From positions 434,001 to 498,000 of the forward strand of contig NZ_CP109598.1 in assembly GCF_036327775.1 (NCBI RefSeq): a stretch of DNA of 64,000 nucleotides, read 5' to 3'. Below, in pieces: positions 17,308-26,221 of this stretch (position 1 is its first letter; each line of letters begins with the position of its first letter). The position numbers were made by a program, and so were the translations under genes. The DNA is from Streptomyces sp. NBC_01498 (GTDB lineage Bacteria > Actinomycetota > Actinomycetes > Streptomycetales > Streptomycetaceae). Under the pieces are notes generated by a model that was not told the origin of the DNA, ran no database searches, and worked only from the letters and a program-made list of their open reading frames with translations.

Positions 17308-18354
17308 ATGTCCCCGGTATTGCAGAGTGCCTCAGGCACCAGGACCGCCGTCATCACGGGCATCGGCGCCTCCCTGCCCGCCCGCCTCGTCAAGAACGAG
17401 GAAGTGGCGGCGCGGCTCGGGGTGACCGAGGACTGGATCCGGGAGCGGACGGGAATCGAGCAGCGCTATCTCGTCGACCCCGAGGGCGCGACGTCGGACC
17501 TGGCGGTGGAGGCGGGGCGGCGCGCGCTGGACGCGTGCGGCAACCCCCCGGTCGACTTCCTCATCCTGGCGACCTGCACGCCCGACCACACGTTCCCCTC
17601 CACCGCGCCGGCCGTCGCCTCCCGGCTGGGCCTCGCGGGCATCGCCGCCTTCGACCTGAACGCCGCCTGTTCCGGCTTCGTGTACGGGCTCTCCGCCGGG
17701 GCGGGCATGCTGGCCTCGGGCGCGTACGGCACCGGTCTGATCATCGGCGCGGACACCATCTCCACCATCGTGGACCACGACGACCGGATCACCGCACCGA
17801 TCTTCGGTGACGGCGCGGGGGCCGTGGTGGTACGGGCCGGTACGGCGGACGAGCCCGGCAGCCTGCTGGCGCAGTCGCTGGGCAGCGACGGCGATCTGCT
17901 GGACATCCTGCTGACACCCGGCGGCGGTTCGCGGCAGCGCTCACCGCTCTCGGCGACCGACCCGGAACAGAGCTACCTGGGTATGCAGGGACGGCTCGTC
18001 TACCGGCACGCGATCGCCCGGATGGCCGAGGCGTCGCTGGACGTGCTCGCGAAGACGGGCTGGGCGGTCGAGGACGTCGACCGGCTCGTCGCGCACCAGG
18101 CCAACCGGCGGATTCTCGCGGCGACCGCCAAGGAGATCGGTCTTCCCGAGGAGCGGGCGGTCATCAATGTCGACCGCGTCGCCAACACCTCCGGCGCCTC
18201 GATCCCGCTCGCCCTCATGGAGGCGATGGGCTCCGGGGAGCTGAAGGCGGGCGACAAGGTCCTGCTGGCCGCGTTCGGCGGCGGAGTCACCTGGGCCGCG
18301 GCCACGCTGATCTGGCCCGACCTGCCCCCGGTCGCCCCCGCCGACTCCCTCTGA
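17308..18354 (+). CDS. Beta-ketoacyl-ACP synthase III (FabH-type), probable starter-unit enzyme
   Basis: 348 residues; ATG 17308 has GGAGGAGG 5 nt upstream. All three FabH catalytic residues are present: Cys ~121 (AACSGF), His ~263 (AHQANRR) and Asn ~293 (NTSGAS). The N-terminus (ITGIGASLPARLVKNEEVAARLG) and the GFGGG-like end (AFGGGVTWAA) are typical. FabH condenses an acyl-CoA with malonyl-ACP. With the ACP gene 95 nt downstream and a starter-type condensation domain after that, it most likely starts a dedicated acyl chain for N-acylation of the peptide. A spare housekeeping FabH is the alternative. Confidence 0.85.
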   Translation: MSPVLQSASGTRTAVITGIGASLPARLVKNEEVAARLGVTEDWIRERTGIEQRYLVDPEGATSDLAVEAGRRALDACGNPPVDFLILATCTPDHTFPSTAPAVASRLGLAGIAAFDLNAACSGFVYGLSAGAGMLASGAYGTGLIIGADTISTIVDHDDRITAPIFGDGAGAVVVRAGTADEPGSLLAQSLGSDGDLLDILLTPGGGSRQRSPLSATDPEQSYLGMQGRLVYRHAIARMAEASLDVLAKTGWAVEDVDRLVAHQANRRILAATAKEIGLPEERAVINVDRVANTSGASIPLALMEAMGSGELKAGDKVLLAAFGGGVTWAAATLIWPDLPPVAPADSL

Positions 18355-18449
18355 GACCTCCACGGGATCCCGGCCCCCCGGGCTCCTCTTCGTCAACGCG
18401 TCACCACCCACCCGGTTCGGCATCCGCCGGCCACCACCGAAGGAGAGAC

Positions 18450-18698
18450 ATGGAAACGACGCTGGAAAGAGTGCGGGACATCGTCGTGTACGTCCTGCCG
18501 GAGTTCGAGGCGACCATCGCCGCCGGGGACCGGCTCGAACAGGATCTGGGAGTCGACTCCCTCTCGCTGGTCGAGATCCTCGTCCAGGTGGAGAAGCGCT
18601 TCGACGTCACCCTCGACGACAGCGAGATGATCGACGTCGAGAGCGTGCAGGACATTCTGGACATCATCGAGCGCCGGCAGGCTGTGGCCGTCGTCTGA
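18450..18698 (+). CDS. Acyl carrier protein (discrete), lipo-initiation
   Basis: 82 residues; ATG 18450 has GAAGGAGAG upstream. The motif LGVDSLSLVE contains the phosphopantetheine serine (about Ser37) in the usual DSL context, and the helices match type II ACPs (length 80-90). It lies between the FabH gene and the first NRPS, whose first domain is a condensation domain, so it probably presents the acyl group made with FabH. It differs from the second ACP at 53845, suggesting separate roles. Confidence 0.85.
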   Translation: METTLERVRDIVVYVLPEFEATIAAGDRLEQDLGVDSLSLVEILVQVEKRFDVTLDDSEMIDVESVQDILDIIERRQAVAVV

Positions 18699-18854
18699 GA
18701 ACCGGCCCCACGGGCTGTCCGCCGGACGGGCCGGACCGCGCGCCGGGCGCGCGGCCGGCCGGGGCCCGGCTCATTTCCGGGCGGCGGGCGCGGTATCAGG
18801 ACCGCGCCGGCGCCGTCACCTGTCCGCCAGCGGAACAACGTACAAGGGGAAGCC

Positions 18855-21800
18855 ATGTCTGGTCCGGTGAACGGCGGACGTCCGCTCAACGAGGCACAGT
18901 CGGGGGTGTGGTACGCGCAGCGGATGGACCCGCTGAACCCGGTCTTCAACATGGGCGGTTATCTGGAGATCAACGGTCCCGCCGACCCGGAACTCCTCAA
19001 GGCGGCGGTGACGGCCCTGGTCGCCGAGGACGAGACCGCGCGCCTCACGTTCAGCGAGGCCGACGGCGTGCCCCGGCAGCACTTCGGCGACGCGCCGGAC
19101 TTCACCGTGGAACTGCTGGACGTCAGCGCGGAACCGGACCCCGTCGGCGCGGCGCGACAGCGGATGCTCGACGACCTGGCGGCCGTGCCCGATCTCGAAC
19201 GGGGGCCGCTCTTCCACCATCTGCTCTTCGCGGTGGGTCCCGACCGCTGGTTCTGGTACAACCGCGCCCACCATCTGATCAACGACGGTTACAGCGCGAC
19301 CCTGATGCGGCGCAGGGCCGCCGAACTGTACGCGTCACTCGCCGGGGTGGCGGGCCCCGGCACCCCGTACGGCTCGTTCGAGCGTCTGCTGGCGGACCAG
19401 GACGCGTACGCGGAGTCGAAGGCGCGGGCCAGGGACGCCGCGTACTGGAAGAACGTCATGGCGGGTGCGGAGTATCCGGCGGGTCCGGGTCCCGCCGGGG
19501 CGCTCACGCACCGGATCAGCCGGCGGATCTCCTCGCTGGACGAGGAGGGTTTCGGGCGGCTGGTCGCGTTCGGGGAACGCGCGGGAATCTCCTGGCAGCA
19601 GGCGGTCCTGGCGGCGGCGGTGCTGCACCGCCGGCTGTGGACGGGCGACGCCGACGTGCTGTTGAGCCTCCCGGTGTCGGGGCGGCTCGGCAAGGACGGC
19701 ATGACGGTGCCCGGCATGATGGCGAACGTCATCCCGCTGCGCTGCCGGGTCGACGACGCCGAGACCTGCGAGGAGTTCGCGGCCCGGGTGGCGGCGCTGA
19801 CGCTGCGCGCGCAGTGGCACCAGCGGTACGACGCGGCCGATCTGATGCGGGACCTGGGGTGGCCGGCGAACGGTCGGCGGCGGTTCGGTCCGGTCGTCAA
19901 CATCGTCGTGGCCGAGGAGCAGTCGTCGTTCGCGGGCATCCCGGCCGTGGGGCATCTGCTCTCCACCGGGGGCACCGCCGAGGATCTCTCACTCACCGTC
20001 AGCCGCGGTCCCGACGGGGGGCTGCGGGTCGACTTCACCATCGACGAGGCGTACGGCGAGAGCGTGGACCTCTCCGCGTACGAGCGGACGTTCCATCAGA
20101 TTCTCGCCTCGATGACCGCCGATCCGGGGGTGTTGGTGGGTGCGGTGGAGGTGATGTCTTCTGAGGAGCGGGAGTTGGTCCTGCGCACGTGGAACGACAC
20201 GGTGCGGCCGGTGGAGAGTGTGACGCTGGGCGGGCGTTTCGAGGAGCAGGCGGCGCGGACACCTGACGCGACGGCGCTGATCTTCAACGACGAGCACGTG
20301 TCGTATGGGGAGTTGAACGAGCGGGCGAACCGGCTCGCTCATCAGCTGATGGGCCGTCATGGTGTGCGGCGGGGGCAGACCGTCGGCGTGCTCGTCGAGC
20401 GGGGTATCACCTTCGCCACCGCGCTGGTCGCCGTGACCAAGACCGGGGCGACCTACGCGGTGCTCGACCCCGACTTTCCTGATGAGCGCCTCGCCCTCAT
20501 CACACGGGACGCGCGGCCGGTCGTGGTCCTGACGCATGGGCCGACCGGTGGCCGGGTCTCCGCCGCCACCCTCGATCTCGACGCTCTGTCCCTCGATACT
20601 CCGTACGCCGATGAGCCGCCGGTCACGAATCCTGTCGTGGGTGTTCATCCGGAGGATGCGGCGACGATCATGTATACGTCGGGGTCGACGGGCCGGCCGA
20701 AGGCGATCCTGACCCCGCACCGCGCCCTCACCGGCACCGTGCTCGCCCAGGACTACGCCGAGTTCGGGCCCGGCCAGAGATTCCTCCAGTGCTCACCCGT
20801 CTCCTGGGACGCCTTCTCCCTCGAATTCTGGGGCGCCCTCCTCCACGGAGCCACCACCGTCCTCCAGCCCGGACAACGCCCCGAACCCACCCTCATCAAC
20901 CAACTCGCCCACCACCACCGCATCACCATGCTCCAACTGTCGTCGAGTCTCTTCAACTACCTCACCGACGAACACCCCGACACCTTCACCCACACCCAAC
21001 ACGCCTCCACCGGAGGCGAACCCGCCTCACCCACCCACACCCACCACCTCAAAACCCTCCACCCCCACCTCACCCTCACCAACGGCTACGGCCCCGCCGA
21101 ATCCATGGGCTACACCACCACCCACACCCTCCCCACAACAGAAAAGCCCACCCACACACCCATCCCCATCGGCCACCCCGTCACCAACAAACACGCCTAC
21201 ATCCTCAACACACACCTCCAGCCCGTCCCACCCGGCGTCACCGGAGAGCTCTACCTCGCCGGCACCGGACTCGCCCACGGCTACCAACACCAACCCACCC
21301 TCACCGCCACCCACTTCATCCCCCACCCCTACGGACCCCCCGGCACCCGCCTCTACCGCACCGGCGACCTCGCCCACCAAACCCCCGACGGCCAACTCCA
21401 CTACCACGGCCGCACCGACCACCAAATCAAAATCCGCGGCTTCCGCATCGAACCCACCGAAATCCACCACGCACTCCTCCAACACCCCCACGTCACCCAA
21501 GCCACCACAACCACCACCACCCACCCCAACGGCACCACCCAACTCAACGCCTACACCACCCTCCACCCCCACCACCACACCACCACACCCACCCACCTAC
21601 GCCACCACCTCCAAACCACCCTCCCCCACCACCTCATCCCCACCACCATCACCATCCTCCCCAAACTCCCCCTCACCCCCAACGGCAAAATCGACCACAA
21701 AGCCCTCCCCACACCCCACACCACCACCACCCAAGGACGCCCACCCCGCACCCCCCAAGAAGAAATCCTCTGCACCCTCTACACCCAAACCCTGAACCTC

Positions 21801-24800
21801 ACCCACCCCACCACCATCGACGACAACTTCTTCGACCTCGGCGGACACAGCCTCCTCGCCGCCAAACTCACCACCCACATCCGCACCACCCTCCACACCA
21901 ACCTCACCATCCGCGACATCTTCCAAAACCCCACCCCCGCCACCCTCACCCACCACATCACCACACTGGCAGACGGACCCGGACGCGCACGTCCGCGGCT
22001 GACCGCCGGCGACCGGCCGGACCGGCTGCCGCTCTCGTACGCACAGCGCCGGCTGTGGTTCCTCGCCGCGCTGGGCGAGCAGGGCACCGCGTACAACGTG
22101 CCGCTCTCGGTGCGGATCGACGGGGAACTGGACACGGCCGCGCTGCGCGCGGCCTTCGGTGACGTGGTGGCACGGCACGAGGTGCTGCGAACCCGGTTCG
22201 AGGTGGAGCAGGGTGAGCCGTACCAGCGTGTACTGGCCCCCGAAGAGGCCCCGGTCGTCTTCGAGGAGGAGACGGTCGACGCGGACGGACTTGCCGAGCG
22301 GCTGCGTACGGCGGCGGGGCACACCTTCGATCTGAGCGCCGAACTCCCCCTGCGGGTAAGCCTGTTCCACCTGGGCGACGGCACGCACGTCCTGCTGGTG
22401 CTGCTGCACCACATCGCTACCGACGGCCAGTCGCTGCGTCCGCTCTTCGACGACCTGTCCGCCGCCTACGCCTCGCGTCGTGCGGGGACCGCGCCGGGCT
22501 GGACGCCGCTGCCCGTGCAGTACGCGGACTACGCGCTGTGGCAGCACCGGCTGCTCGGCGAGACGTCGGACGACACGAGCCTGCTCGCCGAGGGGCTGGC
22601 ATTCTGGCGGGAGGCGCTGGAGGGGCTGCCCGAGGAGCTGGGCCTGGTGCTGGACCGGCCGCGACCGGCCGTGGCGGGGCAGAGCGGCGACGCGGTGGTG
22701 GTGGACTTCGGACCCGAACTGCGGTCCCGTGTGGTGGAGTTGGCCAGGGCCGAGCGCTGCACGGTGTTCATGGTGCTCCAGGCGGCGCTGGCCGCGACAC
22801 TGACCCGGATGGGCGCGGGCGAGGACATACCGCTCGGGTCCCCGGTGGCCGGCCGAACGGACGACGCCCTGGGCGAGCTGGTCGGATTCTTCGTCAACAC
22901 GCTGGTGCTGCGGACGGACACCTCGGGCAACCCGTCGTTCCGCGAACTGCTCGAACGGGTACGGACGGCCGATCTGGACGCGTTCGCCCATCAGGAGACA
23001 CCGTTCGACCTCGTGATCGAGGCGACCAGCCCGGTACGGTCGCTGTCCCGGCATCCGCTGTTCCAGATCTGTCTGGCGCTGGAGAGCGGGGCCGCGGGCG
23101 ACGTACGACTGGCGGGTACGCGGTCGGGTCCGGCGACCTTCGTGGACAACCGGGCGGCCAAGTTCGATCTGGAGTTCCTGCTGCGCGAGGACGCGGACGC
23201 CGGCATCACGGGCGCGGTCGTCTTCAGCACCGACATCTACGACCGGTCGACGGTGGAGCGTCTGGTCGAGGGCCTCTCCCGCTTCCTGGACCAGGTGACC
23301 GCCGATCCGGGGGTGTTGGTGGGTGCGGTGGAGGTGATGTCTTCTGAGGAGCGGGAGTTGGTCCTGCATACCTGGAACGACACGGTGCGGCCGGTGGAGA
23401 GTGTGACGCTGGGCGGTCGTTTCGAGGAGCAGGCGGCGCGGACACCTGAGGCGACGGCGCTGATCTTCAATGACGAGCACGTGTCGTACAGGGAGTTGAA
23501 CGAGCGGGCGAACCGCCTCGCTCATCAGCTGATGGACCGTCATGGTGTGCGGCGGGGGCAGACCGTCGGCGTGCTCGTCGAGCGGGGCATCACCTTCGCC
23601 ACCGCCCTGGTCGCCGTGACCAAGACCGGGGCGACCTACGCGGTGCTCGACCCCGACTTCCCCGAGGAACGGCTCCGGCTGATCACCGGCGACGCCCGGC
23701 CCGTCGTCGTACTCACCCATCGGCCGACCCATGACCGGCTCACCGGTCTCGCCACCCTCGATCTCGACGCCCTGGACGTCAGCCTCTCTCCGGTGACCGA
23801 TCCCGAGACGAGTACGCATCCGGAGGATGCGGCGACGATCATGTACACGTCGGGGTCGACGGGCCGGCCGAAGGCGATCCTGACCCCGCACCGCGCCCTC
23901 ACCGGCACCGTGCTCGCCCAGGACTACGCCGAGTTCGGGCCCGGCCAGAGATTCCTCCAGTGCTCACCCGTCTCCTGGGACGCCTTCTCCCTCGAATTCT
24001 GGGGCGCCCTCCTCCACGGAGCCACCACCGTCCTCCAGCCCGGACAACGCCCCGAACCCACCCTCATCAACCAACTCGCCCACCACCACCGCATCACCAT
24101 GCTCCAACTGTCGTCGAGTCTCTTCAACTACCTCACCGACGAACACCCCGACACCTTCACCCACACCCAACACGCCTCCACCGGAGGCGAACCCGCCTCA
24201 CCCACCCACACCCACCACCTCAAAACCCTCCACCCCCACCTCACCCTCACCAACGGCTACGGCCCCGCCGAATCCATGGGCTACACCACCACCCACACCC
24301 TCCCCACCACCGACACCCCCACCCACACACCCATCCCCATCGGCCACCCCGTCACCAACAAACACGCCTACATCCTCAACACACACCTCCAGCCCGTCCC
24401 ACCCGGCGTCACCGGAGAGCTCTACCTCGCCGGCACCGGACTCGCCCACGGCTACCAACACCAACCCACCCTCACCGCCACCCACTTCATCCCCCACCCC
24501 TACGGACCCCCCGGCACCCGCCTCTACCGCACCGGCGACCTCGCCCACCAAACCCCCGACGGCCAACTCCACTACCACGGCCGCACCGACCACCAAATCA
24601 AAATCCGCGGCTTCCGCATCGAACCCACCGAAATCCACCACGCACTCCTCCAACACCCCCACGTCACCCAAGCCACCACAACCACCACCACCCACCCCAA
24701 CGGCACCACCCAACTCAACGCCTACACCACCCTCCACCCCCACCACCACACCACCACACCCACCCACCTACGCCACCACCTCCAAACCACCCTCCCCCAC

Positions 24801-25229
24801 CACCTCATCCCCACCACCATCACCATCCTCCCCAAACTCCCCCTCACCCCCAACGGCAAAATCGACCACAAAGCCCTCCCCACACCCCACACCACCACCC
24901 AAGGACGCCCACCCCGCACCCCCCAAGAAGAAATCCTCTGCACCCTCTATACCCAAACCCTGAACCTCACCCACCCCACCACCATCGACGACAACTTCTT
25001 CGACCTCGGCGGACACAGCCTCCTCGCCGCCAAACTCACCACCCACATCCGCACCACCCTCCACACCAACCTCACCATCCGCGACATCTTCCAAAACCCC
25101 ACCCCCGCCACCCTCACCCACCACATCACCACACTCCAGGAAGCAGCTCCCCGGCAACGCAAGCGCCCCACTCTGCGGCGCCGTACCGAGGCGGGCACGC
25201 TCCTGAGCAACGACGGCGCGCGCGGCTGA
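18855..25229 (+). CDS. Nonribosomal peptide synthetase, C-A-T-C-A-T (modules 1-2)
   Basis: 2124 residues. Domains: starter-type C (about 5-430, HHLINDG ~138), A1 (458-955, [10 protein letters not shown]), T1 (GGHSLL ~995), C2 (1052-1490, HHIATDG), A2 (1515-2012), T2 (~2051). There is no epimerase, methyltransferase or TE. The specificity residues of A1 and A2 read by eye are identical, D-A-L-Q-A-T-G-G-Y-K, which I cannot assign, so both modules should take the same amino acid. From the A3 motif to the end of each T domain the two copies are almost identical in DNA and have extreme skew (Thr/His/Pro-rich, few G). The first C domain probably joins the acyl chain from the FabH/ACP pair to residue 1. 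RBS AAGGGGA precedes ATG 18855. Confidence 0.93.
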   Translation: MSGPVNGGRPLNEAQSGVWYAQRMDPLNPVFNMGGYLEINGPADPELLKAAVTALVAEDETARLTFSEADGVPRQHFGDAPDFTVELLDVSAEPDPVGAARQRMLDDLAAVPDLERGPLFHHLLFAVGPDRWFWYNRAHHLINDGYSATLMRRRAAELYASLAGVAGPGTPYGSFERLLADQDAYAESKARARDAAYWKNVMAGAEYPAGPGPAGALTHRISRRISSLDEEGFGRLVAFGERAGISWQQAVLAAAVLHRRLWTGDADVLLSLPVSGRLGKDGMTVPGMMANVIPLRCRVDDAETCEEFAARVAALTLRAQWHQRYDAADLMRDLGWPANGRRRFGPVVNIVVAEEQSSFAGIPAVGHLLSTGGTAEDLSLTVSRGPDGGLRVDFTIDEAYGESVDLSAYERTFHQILASMTADPGVLVGAVEVMSSEERELVLRTWNDTVRPVESVTLGGRFEEQAARTPDATALIFNDEHVSYGELNERANRLAHQLMGRHGVRRGQTVGVLVERGITFATALVAVTKTGATYAVLDPDFPDERLALITRDARPVVVLTHGPTGGRVSAATLDLDALSLDTPYADEPPVTNPVVGVHPEDAATIMYTSGSTGRPKAILTPHRALTGTVLAQDYAEFGPGQRFLQCSPVSWDAFSLEFWGALLHGATTVLQPGQRPEPTLINQLAHHHRITMLQLSSSLFNYLTDEHPDTFTHTQHASTGGEPASPTHTHHLKTLHPHLTLTNGYGPAESMGYTTTHTLPTTEKPTHTPIPIGHPVTNKHAYILNTHLQPVPPGVTGELYLAGTGLAHGYQHQPTLTATHFIPHPYGPPGTRLYRTGDLAHQTPDGQLHYHGRTDHQIKIRGFRIEPTEIHHALLQHPHVTQATTTTTTHPNGTTQLNAYTTLHPHHHTTTPTHLRHHLQTTLPHHLIPTTITILPKLPLTPNGKIDHKALPTPHTTTTQGRPPRTPQEEILCTLYTQTLNLTHPTTIDDNFFDLGGHSLLAAKLTTHIRTTLHTNLTIRDIFQNPTPATLTHHITTLADGPGRARPRLTAGDRPDRLPLSYAQRRLWFLAALGEQGTAYNVPLSVRIDGELDTAALRAAFGDVVARHEVLRTRFEVEQGEPYQRVLAPEEAPVVFEEETVDADGLAERLRTAAGHTFDLSAELPLRVSLFHLGDGTHVLLVLLHHIATDGQSLRPLFDDLSAAYASRRAGTAPGWTPLPVQYADYALWQHRLLGETSDDTSLLAEGLAFWREALEGLPEELGLVLDRPRPAVAGQSGDAVVVDFGPELRSRVVELARAERCTVFMVLQAALAATLTRMGAGEDIPLGSPVAGRTDDALGELVGFFVNTLVLRTDTSGNPSFRELLERVRTADLDAFAHQETPFDLVIEATSPVRSLSRHPLFQICLALESGAAGDVRLAGTRSGPATFVDNRAAKFDLEFLLREDADAGITGAVVFSTDIYDRSTVERLVEGLSRFLDQVTADPGVLVGAVEVMSSEERELVLHTWNDTVRPVESVTLGGRFEEQAARTPEATALIFNDEHVSYRELNERANRLAHQLMDRHGVRRGQTVGVLVERGITFATALVAVTKTGATYAVLDPDFPEERLRLITGDARPVVVLTHRPTHDRLTGLATLDLDALDVSLSPVTDPETSTHPEDAATIMYTSGSTGRPKAILTPHRALTGTVLAQDYAEFGPGQRFLQCSPVSWDAFSLEFWGALLHGATTVLQPGQRPEPTLINQLAHHHRITMLQLSSSLFNYLTDEHPDTFTHTQHASTGGEPASPTHTHHLKTLHPHLTLTNGYGPAESMGYTTTHTLPTTDTPTHTPIPIGHPVTNKHAYILNTHLQPVPPGVTGELYLAGTGLAHGYQHQPTLTATHFIPHPYGPPGTRLYRTGDLAHQTPDGQLHYHGRTDHQIKIRGFRIEPTEIHHALLQHPHVTQATTTTTTHPNGTTQLNAYTTLHPHHHTTTPTHLRHHLQTTLPHHLIPTTITILPKLPLTPNGKIDHKALPTPHTTTQGRPPRTPQEEILCTLYTQTLNLTHPTTIDDNFFDLGGHSLLAAKLTTHIRTTLHTNLTIRDIFQNPTPATLTHHITTLQEAAPRQRKRPTLRRRTEAGTLLSNDGARG
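20711..21967 (+). repeat. GRINS-like skewed repeat, copy 1 (A1-T1 of first NRPS)
   Basis: A stretch of about 1.26 kb with very few G and runs of acc/cac/ccc codons, including caa, aaa and aca, which are rare in neighbouring genes. It is nearly identical to 23882-25135; visible differences include a short block near 21140 and one extra ACC codon near 21720. Less skewed similarity extends left to 20113. This fits genetic repeats of intense nucleotide skew (GRINS), known from assembly-line PKS and NRPS genes. Confidence 0.85.
23882..25135 (+). repeat. GRINS-like skewed repeat, copy 2 (A2-T2 of first NRPS)
   Basis: The second copy of the skewed segment, offset 3171 bp at its left end and 3168 bp at its right end relative to copy 1. 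It ends within 3 nt after the shared ccaccacatcaccacact, right at the end of the T domain. Ordinary codon usage resumes immediately after. Less skewed similarity extends left to 23296. Near-identity implies recent duplication or ongoing gene conversion. Confidence 0.85.
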
Positions 25230-25271
25230 CGCCCCCGTCGCCTGCACCCCGTCCTCCGTCACACGCCTTCG

Positions 25272-25346
25272 CACGTCCCTGATTCCCACGTCCCTGATTC
25301 CCACGTCCCTGATTCCCACTGCCCTGGTTCCCGCTGCCCTGATTCG
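25272..25346. repeat. 15-bp tandem repeat, five units
   Basis: Three perfect copies of cacgtccctgattcc and two degenerate ones fill most of the gap between the first NRPS and the thioesterase gene. Too short and without spacers, so not CRISPR. Probably slippage; a transcript-level role is not evident. Confidence 0.75.
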
Positions 25347-25405
25347 CCCGCTGTCCCCATTTCCCTGTCCGATTCCCGCTCTCCCGAAGACGAACGGAGT
25401 TCACG

Positions 25406-26182
25406 GTGATTCCCGATCCCGACGACGTGGTGTGGACGCTCGACGCCGCCGACGCCACCGAGGTACGTACGTCCCTCCTGGTCCTCCCGCACGCCGGCGG
25501 CAACGCCCACGCGTACACGGAGTGGCGCGCGTTCCTGCCCGCCGACGTGCGGCTGCTCATCGGCCAGTACCCCGGCCGCGGTGCCCGCTTCTCCGACCCG
25601 CTGCCCACCGGCGTGGACGACCTGGTCGGCCCGATCGTGGAGAGCCTGCCGGCCGGAACCGACGACCTGGTGGTGCTCGGACACAGCATGGGCTCGCTGG
25701 TCGCCTTCGAGGTGACGCGCGCCCTCACCCTGGCCGGCCGCGCCCCGCGCGCCCTCATCGCCTCGGCGTGCCGCGCGCCGTTCGTGGCCAACCCCAGCAC
25801 GGTCCACCCCGAACGGCTCACCGACGACGAACTGGTCGCCGCCATCAAGGCGCGCGGCGGCACCGACGACGGCATCCTCGACGAACCCGAGCTGCGCGAG
25901 ATCATCATCCCGTCCGTCCGCGCCGACTTCGCGATCGACGACGTCTACCGCTACACCGGTCCCTCCCCCGCGCTGAGCTGCCCGGTGACCGCGATCGGCG
26001 GCACCGAGGACCCCGTCGTCCCGCTCGACGCGCTCACGCGGTGGGCCGAGATCACCGACGGCCCGGCCGCGTTCGAGATCCTGCCGGGCGGCCACTTCTA
26101 CTTCCAGCAGCAGCTGGAGCGCTTCTTCACCCTCGTCAACTCCGTGCTCTCCGGGGCGCCCACCCCGCACGAATTCGCCTGA
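25406..26182 (+). CDS. Type II thioesterase (external, NRPS-associated)
   Basis: 258 residues from GTG 25406 with CGGAG upstream. The alpha/beta-hydrolase features of TE II are present: LPHAGGNAHAY, YPGRGARF, nucleophile GHSMGS (Ser ~94), TAIGGTEDPVVP (Asp) and GGHFYF (His). These enzymes clear misloaded or misprimed carrier proteins. Next to a TauD oxygenase and a free A-T protein, it could instead move an aminoacyl group between carrier proteins, as SyrC and CmaE do. Those use Cys where this one has Ser, which favours editing. Confidence 0.87.
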   Translation: MIPDPDDVVWTLDAADATEVRTSLLVLPHAGGNAHAYTEWRAFLPADVRLLIGQYPGRGARFSDPLPTGVDDLVGPIVESLPAGTDDLVVLGHSMGSLVAFEVTRALTLAGRAPRALIASACRAPFVANPSTVHPERLTDDELVAAIKARGGTDDGILDEPELREIIIPSVRADFAIDDVYRYTGPSPALSCPVTAIGGTEDPVVPLDALTRWAEITDGPAAFEILPGGHFYFQQQLERFFTLVNSVLSGAPTPHEFA

Positions 26183-26221
26183 CCCACCCCACCCGTCCAC
26201 CCGATCAGAAGGAAGAACGCG

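Noticed and set aside
20789..22162. Pro/His/Arg-rich frame on the plus strand inside the skewed repeat (and its copy at 23960-25282)
   Set aside because: It is an out-of-frame reading of the acc/cac/ccc-rich GRINS segment; the real frame encodes clear A and T domain motifs.
25272..25346. CRISPR-like array
   Set aside because: Units are 15 bp, directly adjacent without spacers, and no cas genes are present.
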